From positions 1 through 5,557 of the forward strand of contig CAJLWM010000084.1 in NCBI GenBank assembly GCA_905210415.1: 5,557 nt of DNA, given 5' to 3'. The stretch is from an uncultured Prevotellaceae bacterium (lineage in GTDB: Bacteria; Bacteroidota; Bacteroidia; Bacteroidales; Muribaculaceae). Shown one piece after another: positions 1 through 5,557 of the stretch (its first letter is position 1; each line of letters starts with the position of its first letter). The position numbers and the translations under genes are program-made. Under the pieces are notes generated by a model. The model was not told the origin of the DNA. It saw only the letters and a program-made list of their open reading frames with translations, and did not search any database.

Positions 1-2
1 TC

Positions 3-20
3 GCAATAGCTCGCTATTAC
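3..20 (-). terminator. Hairpin at window edge, possible operon terminator
   Basis: In minus-strand RNA, bases 20-14 pair with 9-3 (GUAAUAG with CUAUUGC, including one G-U pair), giving a 7-bp stem with a 4-base CGAG loop. It lies about 95 bases after the folK stop. The wobble pair favours the minus-strand transcript over the plus. Any U-run needed for intrinsic termination would fall outside the window, so the call is tentative. Confidence 0.3.
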
Positions 21-35
21 TCATTAAAAAGCAAA

Positions 36-104
36 TAAAATCTGCACTTCTAAAAATCCGAAATTCTTCCAAACCCTAATGCCCGAATTGGGTTAAAATC
101 TGCA
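36..104. repeat. Direct repeat TAAAATCTGCA x2 in the folK 3' region
   Basis: The 11-bp TAAAATCTGCA occurs on the plus strand at 36-46 and 94-104, 58 bp apart. Between them are two related stretches, CCGAAATT (58-65) and CCCGAATT (82-89). The gene-free 1-114 stretch may therefore hold an imperfect duplicated unit or part of an intergenic repeat family. No coding sequence or recognised RNA is seen. Confidence 0.45.
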
Positions 105-110
105 GTTTGG
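69..110 (-). other. Inverted repeats just downstream of the folK stop
   Basis: CCAAAC (69-74) and GTTTGG (105-110) are perfect 6-bp inverted partners. Inside them AACCC (72-76) can instead pair with GGGTT (90-94), and CCC (82-84) with GGG (90-92). These pairings compete, so the structure is uncertain. The position, starting 5 bases after the stop codon, suits a 3' UTR stem that protects or ends the operon transcript. There is no clean U-run directly after it, so I do not call an intrinsic terminator. Confidence 0.35.
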
Positions 111-114
111 GTGG

Positions 115-483
115 CTACTTCAGTTGTTGGTAACCGATGGTGAAGTAGGGCTGAGCGAAGTCTTTCGGGCGGATTACCTGATCATTGAATATCACGATGT
201 CGATGTCGATGGGTATCGAGCCCAGCGATTTGCTTTGCGGCGTGCGGCCACATTCGCGCTCGTATTGCTTCATCAGCCCATTGAGTTGGTCGATGGGCAT
301 GGAAGTGCCCACAGCCACTACTGCATTGGTGTAATCGGCATCTTTGCCATTTGTAGCAGCGGTGCGATAAACCGTAGATTTTGCAGTCACTTGCAGCGTG
401 TTTTGTAACCAGTGGATGCACCGTCGCATTTGCTCGTTGCTGTCGTGGCTATTGCTTCCGAGGCTAAGTATGACGTTGTTCAT
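115..483 (-). CDS. folK: Short HPPK-like protein (FolK family), catalytic loop degenerate
   Basis: This 122-residue protein resembles 6-hydroxymethyl-7,8-dihydropterin pyrophosphokinase, which transfers pyrophosphate from ATP to the pterin in cytosolic folate synthesis. Visible family marks are the N-terminal 'LSLGSN' (residues 6-11), 'VYRT' (38-41), 'YTNAVV' (51-56, including the pterin-contacting Asn at 53), Glu75, and 'PIDIDIVIF' (91-99), whose Asp93 and Asp95 match the Mg-binding pair Asp95/Asp97 of the E. coli enzyme. It is much shorter than the E. coli protein (about 158 residues) and ends near 'GYQQLK', where the family continues with a Phe/Leu-Pro-Leu segment. Aligned by eye to E. coli, the positions of Arg84, Trp89 and Arg92 are Pro82, Leu87 and Ile90, and no equivalents of His115 and Arg121 are apparent. 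Family membership is secure; full HPPK activity is doubtful. The start is fixed by the ATGA overlap with tex and a good Shine-Dalgarno. It is the last gene of the operon. Confidence 0.88.
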   Translation of the reverse strand: MNNVILSLGSNSHDSNEQMRRCIHWLQNTLQVTAKSTVYRTAATNGKDADYTNAVVAVGTSMPIDQLNGLMKQYERECGRTPQSKSLGSIPIDIDIVIFNDQVIRPKDFAQPYFTIGYQQLK

Positions 484-2615
484 TGTTTCACTCCTTTCAT
501 GGTTAGGGATATGCGTTTGCGTGTGGTGTCTACGTCCAGTACCACTACATTAACTTTTTGCCCGATTGACACTACTTCGGCTGGCGATTTCACAAATCGG
601 TCGCTCAATTGCGAGATATGTACCAAGCCGCTGATGTGCACGCCGATGTCAACGAAAACGCCGAATTGTGTGATGTTTTCAACGATGCCTTTCAATGGCA
701 TGCCTTCGCGAAGGTCGTCGATAGATGTGATATTTTCGTCAAATGTGGATTCTTGGATGTCGGAACGAGGGTCGCGCCCAGGTTTTTCCAGTTCGGCAAG
801 AATGTCGTTGAGGGTTGGTTCGCCAATTTGAGGCGTGATATATTTCTTGATGTCGATGCTGTCGCGCAATCTTTTGTCAGTGAAAAGGTCGGCAACCGTG
901 CATTTGCAGTCTTTTGCCATCTGCTTCACTATGGCATATCGCTCGGGGTGTATAGAAGAATTGTCGAGAGGATTTTCTCCAGCGATGCGGAGGAATCCTG
1001 CGCATTGTTCAAAGGCTTTTGCTCCCATTCGAGGCACGTTGCATATCTCGGAGCGACTCTTGAAATTGCCGTTGGCTGTGCGATATTCCACAATGTTTTG
1101 AGCTAGGGTGGGGCCGATGCCAGCCACGTATGACAGCAGTTGCTTTGATGCAGTGTTGACATTCACGCCAACGCTGTTTACGCAGCTCTCCACTACGAAA
1201 TCAAGCGATTGCTTGAGCTTGTTTTGGTCTACATCGTGTTGATATTGACCTACGCCAATAGATTTTGGGTCGATTTTCACAAGTTCGGCAAGAGGGTCAA
1301 TCAGTCGACGACCAATCGACACGGCGCCACGCACTGTGACGTCCTCATCTGGGAACTCATCGCGCGCCACTTTTGATGCAGAATATATCGATGCACCGCT
1401 TTCGCTCACTACATACACTGGTATTGGGCGAGGAAAACTGATAGATTTGATAAATTTTGTGGTTTCGCGGCTTGCAGTGCCATTGCCAATGGCAAAAGCT
1501 TGTGCGTCGTAGCGCTGTGCTAATGCAAGGATGCGTTTTGTGGCCCCTTCCACATCGCTTCGTGGTGCAGTGGGGAATATCACGTCGTGATGCTTAAGGT
1601 TGCCCAATCGGTTGAGGCACACCACTTTGCAGCCGGTGCGGAAGCCTGGGTCGACGGCAATGACATTTTTCTCGCCCAGAGGTGGCGCAAAGAGCAATTG
1701 TCTGACATTCTGCGCGAACACAGAGATTGCCTCGTCGTCGGCCTTCTCCTTAGCGAGGTTGCGAAACTCAGTCTCGATGGAAGGTTTAATGAGTCGCTTA
1801 TAGCTGTCGATAGCGGCATCTTCCACAATGTCCGAAAGGTCGGAATAGCCTTTTATCACTATGCGATTGATAGCGCTGAGAGCTTTATCAGCGTCGATGG
1901 AAATATCAACTTTTAGGATGCCCTCCTTTTCTCCACGCAGCATAGCCAGTATTCTGTGAGAAGAGCAGCGTTTAAGACTCTCAGAGTTGTGGAAGTAAGT
2001 GGCGTAGAGTTCGCCTTCGCTCTCTTTGCCTTTGGCGACAGTAGATGAAATGATCGCCTCGAATGTGAAAAGTCGGCGTATTGCGGCGCGTATGCGTTTG
2101 TCTTCTGAGACCCATTCGGCAATAATGTCTTTAGCACCTTTTATGGCGTCGTCGGCAGAAGCCACGTCTTTATTGATGTATCTTGTGGCGATATACTGAG
2201 CGTTGGTGCCGTGTTGAGCCATGATGATGCGAGCCAATGGTTCGAGCCCTTTGGCGCGGGCGATATCGGCCCTTGTGCGTCGTTTAGGCTTGAAAGGCAA
2301 GTAAATGTCTTCAAGGGTTGTGCTGTCCCAGCAATCATCGATCTGCTTCTGTAGTGTGTCGGTGAGGGCATCTTGGGCGATGATGGCGTTGAGAACGGTC
2401 TCTTTGCGCTTTACGAGTTCGTTGAGGCTTGAGAGATTCTCTTTGATGCTTTGTATCTGCAGTTCGTCGAGACCATTTGTGGCTTCTTTACGATAGCGTG
2501 CTATGAAAGGGACTGTGGCTCCGCCTTCAAGCAATTCCACAGTGTGTTCTACCGATTGCCTGTTGATGCCGAGCGCTGAGGCAATAAGTTCGATGATTTT
2601 GTTATGATTTGTCAT
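480..2615 (-). CDS. tex: Tex-family S1 RNA-binding transcription accessory protein
   Basis: This 711-residue protein is a full-length Tex (YhgF in E. coli), a cytosolic nucleic-acid-binding protein linked to transcription and RNA metabolism, homologous to eukaryotic Spt6. Domains in order: the helical Tex N-terminal region (about 1-195, with 'GATVPFIARYRKEATNGLDE' at 32-51 and 'YLPFKPKRRTRA' at 105-116); a YqgF/RNase H-like domain (about 316-440, with 'VIAVDPGFRTGCK' at 318-330 and 'AIGNGTASRET' at 375-385); the conserved 'GVGQYQHDVDQ' (454-464); helix-hairpin-helix repeats (about 487-545, 'GIGPTLAQNIVEYR' and 'VPRMGAKAFEQCAGFLRI'); and a C-terminal S1 domain (about 638-707, 'GVHISGLVHISQLS'). 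It stops soon after S1, lacking the longer tail of some proteobacterial Tex proteins. It overlaps the phosphoesterase gene upstream and the folK-like gene downstream by 4 bp each, which suggests translational coupling. No frameshift or missing domain is seen. Confidence 0.98.
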   Translation of the reverse strand: MTNHNKIIELIASALGINRQSVEHTVELLEGGATVPFIARYRKEATNGLDELQIQSIKENLSSLNELVKRKETVLNAIIAQDALTDTLQKQIDDCWDSTTLEDIYLPFKPKRRTRADIARAKGLEPLARIIMAQHGTNAQYIATRYINKDVASADDAIKGAKDIIAEWVSEDKRIRAAIRRLFTFEAIISSTVAKGKESEGELYATYFHNSESLKRCSSHRILAMLRGEKEGILKVDISIDADKALSAINRIVIKGYSDLSDIVEDAAIDSYKRLIKPSIETEFRNLAKEKADDEAISVFAQNVRQLLFAPPLGEKNVIAVDPGFRTGCKVVCLNRLGNLKHHDVIFPTAPRSDVEGATKRILALAQRYDAQAFAIGNGTASRETTKFIKSISFPRPIPVYVVSESGASIYSASKVARDEFPDEDVTVRGAVSIGRRLIDPLAELVKIDPKSIGVGQYQHDVDQNKLKQSLDFVVESCVNSVGVNVNTASKQLLSYVAGIGPTLAQNIVEYRTANGNFKSRSEICNVPRMGAKAFEQCAGFLRIAGENPLDNSSIHPERYAIVKQMAKDCKCTVADLFTDKRLRDSIDIKKYITPQIGEPTLNDILAELEKPGRDPRSDIQESTFDENITSIDDLREGMPLKGIVENITQFGVFVDIGVHISGLVHISQLSDRFVKSPAEVVSIGQKVNVVVLDVDTTRKRISLTMKGVKQ
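491..497 (-). promoter_or_regulatory. Shine-Dalgarno site of the folK-like gene
   Basis: The minus strand reads AAAGGAG here, with 7 bases between AGGAG and the ATG at 483. It lies inside the last codons of tex (Lys-Gly-Val-Lys-Gln-stop). None of the other starts in the window has a comparable site, and Bacteroidota generally rely little on Shine-Dalgarno pairing. Together with the ATGA overlap it supports this start and suggests re-initiation by ribosomes finishing tex. The match could also be chance, since the bases are constrained by coding. Confidence 0.5.
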
Positions 2616-3805
2616 TTACTTTTCTTTAGTGTGATAATTGTGATTTCGGGTTTAGCAGCGTCTCCGAAGCGTGCTGGAGCGCCAATGCTTCCGAGCCCGA
2701 TGTTTACATAGAGATATTGTTGCGACTGCTGATATATTCCGCTCCAATCTTTGTAAAGCCAAGCCGATGGTGAAAATTCTTTGCCGAATAGGCTAATCAC
2801 CATCTGCATAGCGTGGGTGTGACCAGAGAGGGTGAGATCGATATTGGTCTTTGGTAACACCTCGTTGCGCCAATGCACGGGATTGTGGGTGAGAAGTATC
2901 TTGAAATTATTGTCGTTGAGGCCGTTGTAAGACTTGCCGAGGTTGCCGTAGGTGTGGTAGGGAGGTCGGGCTATGTTTTGCACACCGATGATGATGATAG
3001 AGTCGTTGCCATGGCGAATGACGCGTGATTCGTTGAGAAGAACGTCCCATCCAGCATCTCGTTCATATTTGATGAGCTGTGCTCTATCGGCGGCTTTGGC
3101 TTTCATGTCGGTCCACGGATAATAGTCGCTATAGTCGTGGTTGCCCAGTACAGACATAACGCCGTCGGGCGCGTGCAAATGGCTGAGCGTATTCACGAAG
3201 CATGTAACTTCGCTCGACGTGCTGCTTGCAAGGTCGCCTGTAAAGAATATCACATCGGGACGAAGGTCGTTGATTGTTGTCACGGCCTTGTGCACGAATG
3301 TGGTGTCGTTGCCAAACGAGTTGAGGTGAAAATCAGAGAATTGTGCCATTCTGTAGCCGTCAAAACTGTCGGGCAGATTTGGAAAATAAAGAGTGACGTG
3401 ATTCACTGCGATGTCGTAGCGCGTGGCAAGTGTGGCTATTGCTGATTGGGAGATAACTACTAAAGCTGCTGCAATGCCAATGCCAATGCCACATTGACGC
3501 AGTTTGCGTGGAAGCACCAAGCGCAAAATTTGTGACACAAGCACATACACAAGCTTGGCGGCAAGCAGGCATCCGTAGGCAAAGATGCTGATTGATAATG
3601 TCGATTCGTGACCTGCAAATAAAGTCTTAGGTGTAACTGCCAATAAAATGACAGATACACCTAAAACTACTGACAAAGCGACGTGTGCGCCTCGTATTGT
3701 CCTAAATGCTGCATGGGTGTTTCTTTGTAGTTGTTTGTAGATAATATAGTCAATAATGCAATTGACCACCAGTGCTATAAACAATGGTAAAAGGAAAATT
3801 CTCAT
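2612..3805 (-). CDS. Membrane-anchored calcineurin-like metallophosphoesterase
   Basis: This 397-residue protein has four hydrophobic segments (about residues 2-22, 40-58, 68-95 and 104-126) followed by a metallophosphoesterase domain (about 150-395). The metal-binding signature is complete: 'SDFHLNS' (157-163, Asp158/His160), 'TGDLAS' (189-194, Asp191), 'GNHDY' (221-225), 'LLTHNP' (304-309, His307) and 'SGHTHAMQ' (327-334). The first motif has Asn-Ser where the common form is SDxHxG, and the last has Ala-Met where YkuE-like members have Gly-Gly. The C-terminal 'YVNIGLGSIGAPARFG' is also typical of the YkuE-like branch. Basic residues cluster in loops 1 (23-38) and 3 (95-103), so by the positive-inside rule the catalytic domain should face the periplasm. 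The substrate cannot be read from sequence; the family includes phosphodiesterases, nucleotidases and UDP-diacylglucosamine hydrolases. An acyltransferase gene sits 26 bp upstream and tex overlaps by 4 bp downstream. The start has no Shine-Dalgarno. Confidence 0.92.
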   Translation of the reverse strand: MRIFLLPLFIALVVNCIIDYIIYKQLQRNTHAAFRTIRGAHVALSVVLGVSVILLAVTPKTLFAGHESTLSISIFAYGCLLAAKLVYVLVSQILRLVLPRKLRQCGIGIGIAAALVVISQSAIATLATRYDIAVNHVTLYFPNLPDSFDGYRMAQFSDFHLNSFGNDTTFVHKAVTTINDLRPDVIFFTGDLASSTSSEVTCFVNTLSHLHAPDGVMSVLGNHDYSDYYPWTDMKAKAADRAQLIKYERDAGWDVLLNESRVIRHGNDSIIIIGVQNIARPPYHTYGNLGKSYNGLNDNNFKILLTHNPVHWRNEVLPKTNIDLTLSGHTHAMQMVISLFGKEFSPSAWLYKDWSGIYQQSQQYLYVNIGLGSIGAPARFGDAAKPEITIITLKKSK

Positions 3806-3831
3806 GTGCAGCAGATTTTGCTAAAAATTTT

Positions 3832-5013
3832 TTATTCTTGTCCGAGTGCTTTCAGCTTGTTGATAAGTGGGTTGGCGTACATTTCCAGAATTCGTTGACG
3901 CATATATGCCTTATCTTCATCGTTGGTAGGCACTTTCACTTTCTCGATTCGACGGTTGAGATACTTGTTGAAGTAAGCGATGTCTTCGTCGGTATATTTG
4001 TCGGCAAAGCGGTTGGTTCCAGTCACTCTATCATAAGCGATGTAGTTGCAAGGATAGATGCGATAGTTGGAGTGGATTGCCTTGTCGATGATGTGGCATA
4101 CTGCGTGGAATTTCTCTTGCTTGTCGAGGTTGGCAGGAATCTTGTCGAGCTCATCGTTGATGCAAGGCGCAAATTGGAAGTGAATGTGACCCTTGAAGCC
4201 GCGCAAACCAGTGAGCATGCTTATGATGTCGTCGTTTTGCGATTTCTTGAAATTAGGATCTTTCTTCTTCATCAAGAATTCTGTGGCCTTGAGGTAGTCG
4301 TTAGGGTCGAATTCGTAGCTGAGCGAAGCCGGAGCAATTCTCAATTCCTTGAGGCTTTGTATGATATCATGATTGTTGGCACCCATCGCAAGCATCTTCA
4401 TCAAACTGTCTTGAGTGAGGTCGTTGCTGTCTTTTGCTCTACCTTGGCGTTGAGCGATCCATACAGAATCGTTCTTCTTGTTGATGGCAAAGTGGATGTA
4501 GTGAGAGAGTTGTATAGCAGCAGCTAAGCGTCCTTTAGTGGTGGTGTCGCGCTTCACGATGAAACTCTTGTTGAGCTTCACGAGCGTAGAAATCCACTCG
4601 AATGCAAGAAGATTATTGCCGATAGCCACCTCAGTGGTTGGAAAGTTTTGGCGTGACAATTCGAGGTTAAGGAATGATGCGTCGAGCACGATATCACGGT
4701 GGTTGGTGATAAACGTGTATGCGGTGTTGGCATCGAGGTTGTCAATGCCATCCGACGAGAGTCCGCTTGTGGTGTTGTTCACCACTTGCTCAAGATAACT
4801 GCAACAATATTCTAATTGAAAATCACGTTTGTTGTCAAGTTTCAAAAGTCCCTCTCGATATGATGGGTAATCAACATCTGGCATAATGAATTCCACGAAG
4901 TATCTAAACCCAGGATCGTCGACAAGCTTTGCCATACGTTCCTTAAAATCCTTGTCATCAATAGGGCAGATGTCTGAAAATTCTTCAGGTGTAATGATTT
5001 CTTTTTGTTCCAT
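3832..5013 (-). CDS. PlsB/GNPAT-like glycerolipid acyltransferase family protein
   Basis: This 393-residue protein belongs to the lysophospholipid/glycerol-phosphate acyltransferase superfamily, which moves fatty acyl groups onto glycerol phosphate or lysophosphatidate. The four family blocks appear in order. Block I is 'ITNHRDIVLDASFL' (102-115). Block II is 'GNNLL' (132-136) with 'SFIVKR' (150-155), resembling PlsB 'GDNL' and 'FFIRR'. Block III is 'WIAQRQGRAKDSND' (185-198), in place of the usual acidic-Gly-x-Arg site. Block IV is 'APASLSYEFDP' (227-237). The spacing is His-x5-Asp (His105, Asp111) rather than the classic His-x4-Asp; Asp107 is another nearby acid. No membrane helix or signal peptide is visible, so it is probably cytosolic or peripheral at the inner membrane. 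The substrate (glycerol-3-phosphate, lysophosphatidate or another lipid) is undetermined. It is first in its operon, behind a strong promoter, with an AT-rich leader lacking Shine-Dalgarno. Confidence 0.87.
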   Translation of the reverse strand: MEQKEIITPEEFSDICPIDDKDFKERMAKLVDDPGFRYFVEFIMPDVDYPSYREGLLKLDNKRDFQLEYCCSYLEQVVNNTTSGLSSDGIDNLDANTAYTFITNHRDIVLDASFLNLELSRQNFPTTEVAIGNNLLAFEWISTLVKLNKSFIVKRDTTTKGRLAAAIQLSHYIHFAINKKNDSVWIAQRQGRAKDSNDLTQDSLMKMLAMGANNHDIIQSLKELRIAPASLSYEFDPNDYLKATEFLMKKKDPNFKKSQNDDIISMLTGLRGFKGHIHFQFAPCINDELDKIPANLDKQEKFHAVCHIIDKAIHSNYRIYPCNYIAYDRVTGTNRFADKYTDEDIAYFNKYLNRRIEKVKVPTNDEDKAYMRQRILEMYANPLINKLKALGQE

Positions 5014-5017
5014 TTTT

Positions 5018-5038
5018 ATGATATACTATACATGATAT
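5018..5038. repeat. Short direct repeat ATGATAT x2 around the inferred transcription start
   Basis: On the plus strand ATGATAT occurs at 5018-5024 and again at 5032-5038, a 14-bp period, with TATACTATA (a near-palindrome) between them. The repeat lies just downstream of the -7 element, over the likely start site and leader of the acyltransferase operon. A regulator-binding role is possible, but the stretch is AT-rich and chance is a reasonable explanation. Confidence 0.4.
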
Positions 5039-5040
5039 GC

Positions 5041-5071
5041 CAAAGTTACGAAATTACTTTCAGTTGTCAAA
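5041..5071 (-). promoter_or_regulatory. Bacteroidota-type promoter of the acyltransferase operon
   Basis: On the minus strand TTTG (5071-5068) is followed after exactly 19 bases by TAACTTTG (5048-5041). This matches the Bacteroidota housekeeping sigma consensus TTTG-N19-TAnnTTTG. The upstream box also reads TTGACA, followed after 16 bases by TAACTT, so it resembles a generic sigma-70 promoter as well. Transcription should start near 5034-5035, leaving a leader of about 20 bases before the ATG at 5013. It should drive the acyltransferase, phosphoesterase, tex and folK-like genes. The rest of the 5014-5146 gap is AT-rich with no gene and no convincing terminator for the pseudouridine synthase gene. 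Confidence 0.82.
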
Positions 5072-5146
5072 GGTTAATAATGATTTATAAAACCGAATTA
5101 ATAATTCTTTGCACCTTTGTTATTTTTCGTTTTTTTCTTCAATTTT

Positions 5147-5557
5147 TTATTGGTCAATAGCGTTGCTATAGTCGCGCCATTTGTTGATTAGGGCAGTCAT
5201 GTCGGCGGGTATTTCGCTGTCGAAGTCCATTTGCTGATGGGTGACAGGATGCACAAATCCGAGCGTTTTGGCGTGAAGCGCTTGGCGAGGACAAATCTTA
5301 AAGCAATTCTGGATAAACTGCATGTATTTTGCCGATGTGTTGCCGCGCAGCACCTTGTCGCCACCATAACGGGCGTCGTTGAAGAGCGGATGCCCGATAT
5401 ATTTCATATGTACGCGTATCTGGTGGGTGCGACCGGTTTCTAATTGGCATCTCACCACAGCCACATGGCTGAGGTTTTCAAGCGTGTGATAGTGCGTCAC
5501 TGCGTGTTTGCCCATATCGCCTTCGGGGAATACTGCCATTTGCAGGCGGTCCTTCAG
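5147..5557 (-). CDS. rluD: RluD/RluA-family 23S rRNA pseudouridine synthase, C-terminal part
   Basis: Only the last 136 residues are in the window; the frame stays open to the right edge, so the start lies outside. The first visible residues, 'LKDRLQMAVFPEG', continue a conserved 'KDR..MAV' segment, so the ATG at 5539 is an internal Met and not the start. Family marks are 'KHAVTHYHTLE', the strongly conserved 'ETGRTHQIRVHMKYIGHPL' with 'ARYGG' after it, 'RQALHAKTLGFVHP' and 'IPADM', all closely resembling the C-terminal half of E. coli RluD. The family converts specific uridines of 23S rRNA to pseudouridine. The catalytic Asp (in 'RLDRxTSG') and any S4 domain would lie beyond the edge, so activity and the exact member (RluD or another RluA relative) cannot be confirmed here. 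It ends 133 bp before the acyltransferase gene, which has its own promoter. Confidence 0.95.
   Translation of the reverse strand: MKDRLQMAVFPEGDMGKHAVTHYHTLENLSHVAVVRCQLETGRTHQIRVHMKYIGHPLFNDARYGGDKVLRGNTSAKYMQFIQNCFKICPRQALHAKTLGFVHPVTHQQMDFDSEIPADMTALINKWRDYSNAIDQ

Noticed and set aside
412..1106. Plus-strand open frames (139 and 165 codons) opposite tex
   Set aside because: They mirror the S1 and helix-hairpin-helix coding region of tex, overlap each other in different frames, and resemble no known protein.
3808..3826. AGCA/TGCT inverted repeat in the 26-bp gap between the acyltransferase and phosphoesterase genes
   Set aside because: The arms are only 4 bp and the gap is too short and AT-rich for this to mean more than chance; there is no U-run or promoter match.
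3784..4527. 247-codon open frame on the plus strand, antisense to the acyltransferase gene
   Set aside because: It lies almost wholly opposite a gene with clear family motifs, and its translation shows no domain, only Val/Phe-rich sequence typical of an antisense shadow. No promoter or start signal supports it.
5091..5112. AT-rich inverted repeat (GAATT/AATTC) as a terminator for the pseudouridine synthase gene
   Set aside because: The stem is only 5 A/T-dominated pairs with a 3-base loop and no good U-run follows, so it would be too weak for an intrinsic terminator.
5112..5119. CACCTTTG on the plus strand as a -7 promoter element firing rightward
   Set aside because: It has C instead of T at the first position, no TTTG at the required 19-base distance, and would point into the antisense of the pseudouridine synthase gene.
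5537..5539. ATG at 5539 as the start of a 130-residue protein
   Set aside because: The same frame continues upstream to the window edge with conserved RluD-type residues (Lys-Asp-Arg then Met-Ala-Val), so this is an internal Met of a truncated gene.

Overview
The window looks like chromosomal DNA of a Bacteroidota member, most likely order Bacteroidales (possibly Muribaculaceae or a relative; the family is a guess). Three things point there: a near-perfect Bacteroidota housekeeping promoter (TTTG, 19 bases, TAnnTTTG) upstream of the acyltransferase; start sites that mostly lack Shine-Dalgarno sequences and have AT-rich leaders; and protein variants I associate with the group, namely a very short HPPK-like FolK, a 711-residue Tex and a PlsB-like acyltransferase with an 'NHRDIVLD' motif. 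Every credible gene lies on the minus strand, so transcription runs from high to low coordinates.

In order of transcription: (1) the C-terminal part of an RluD/RluA-family 23S rRNA pseudouridine synthase enters from the right edge and stops at 5147. (2) A 133-bp AT-rich gap (5014-5146) holds a clear promoter and a short direct repeat. (3) A soluble PlsB/GNPAT-like glycerolipid acyltransferase (5013-3832) follows. (4) After 26 bp comes a metallophosphoesterase with four N-terminal membrane segments (3805-2612). (5) tex, encoding an S1-domain RNA-binding protein, overlaps it by 4 bp (2615-480). (6) A short folK-like gene overlaps tex by 4 bp (483-115). (7) The last 114 bp hold no gene but contain inverted repeats and an 11-bp direct repeat, probably the 3' end of the operon.

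The four complete genes read as one operon from the promoter at about 5041-5071. Two ATGA stop/start overlaps suggest translational coupling of the last three. The contents are mixed housekeeping: glycerolipid acylation, a membrane-anchored phosphoesterase possibly acting on envelope lipids or phospho-compounds, RNA/transcription quality control, and a folate-type kinase fold. rluD is probably a separate upstream unit or reads through.

I see no mobile element, CRISPR array, toxin-antitoxin pair, RNA gene or defence system, and no evidence for a new multi-gene system. The points most worth a second look are the HPPK-like protein, which has lost most substrate-loop residues but keeps the metal-binding aspartates; the altered catalytic spacing in the acyltransferase; and the unassigned phosphoesterase next to it, whose catalytic domain is predicted to face the periplasm.
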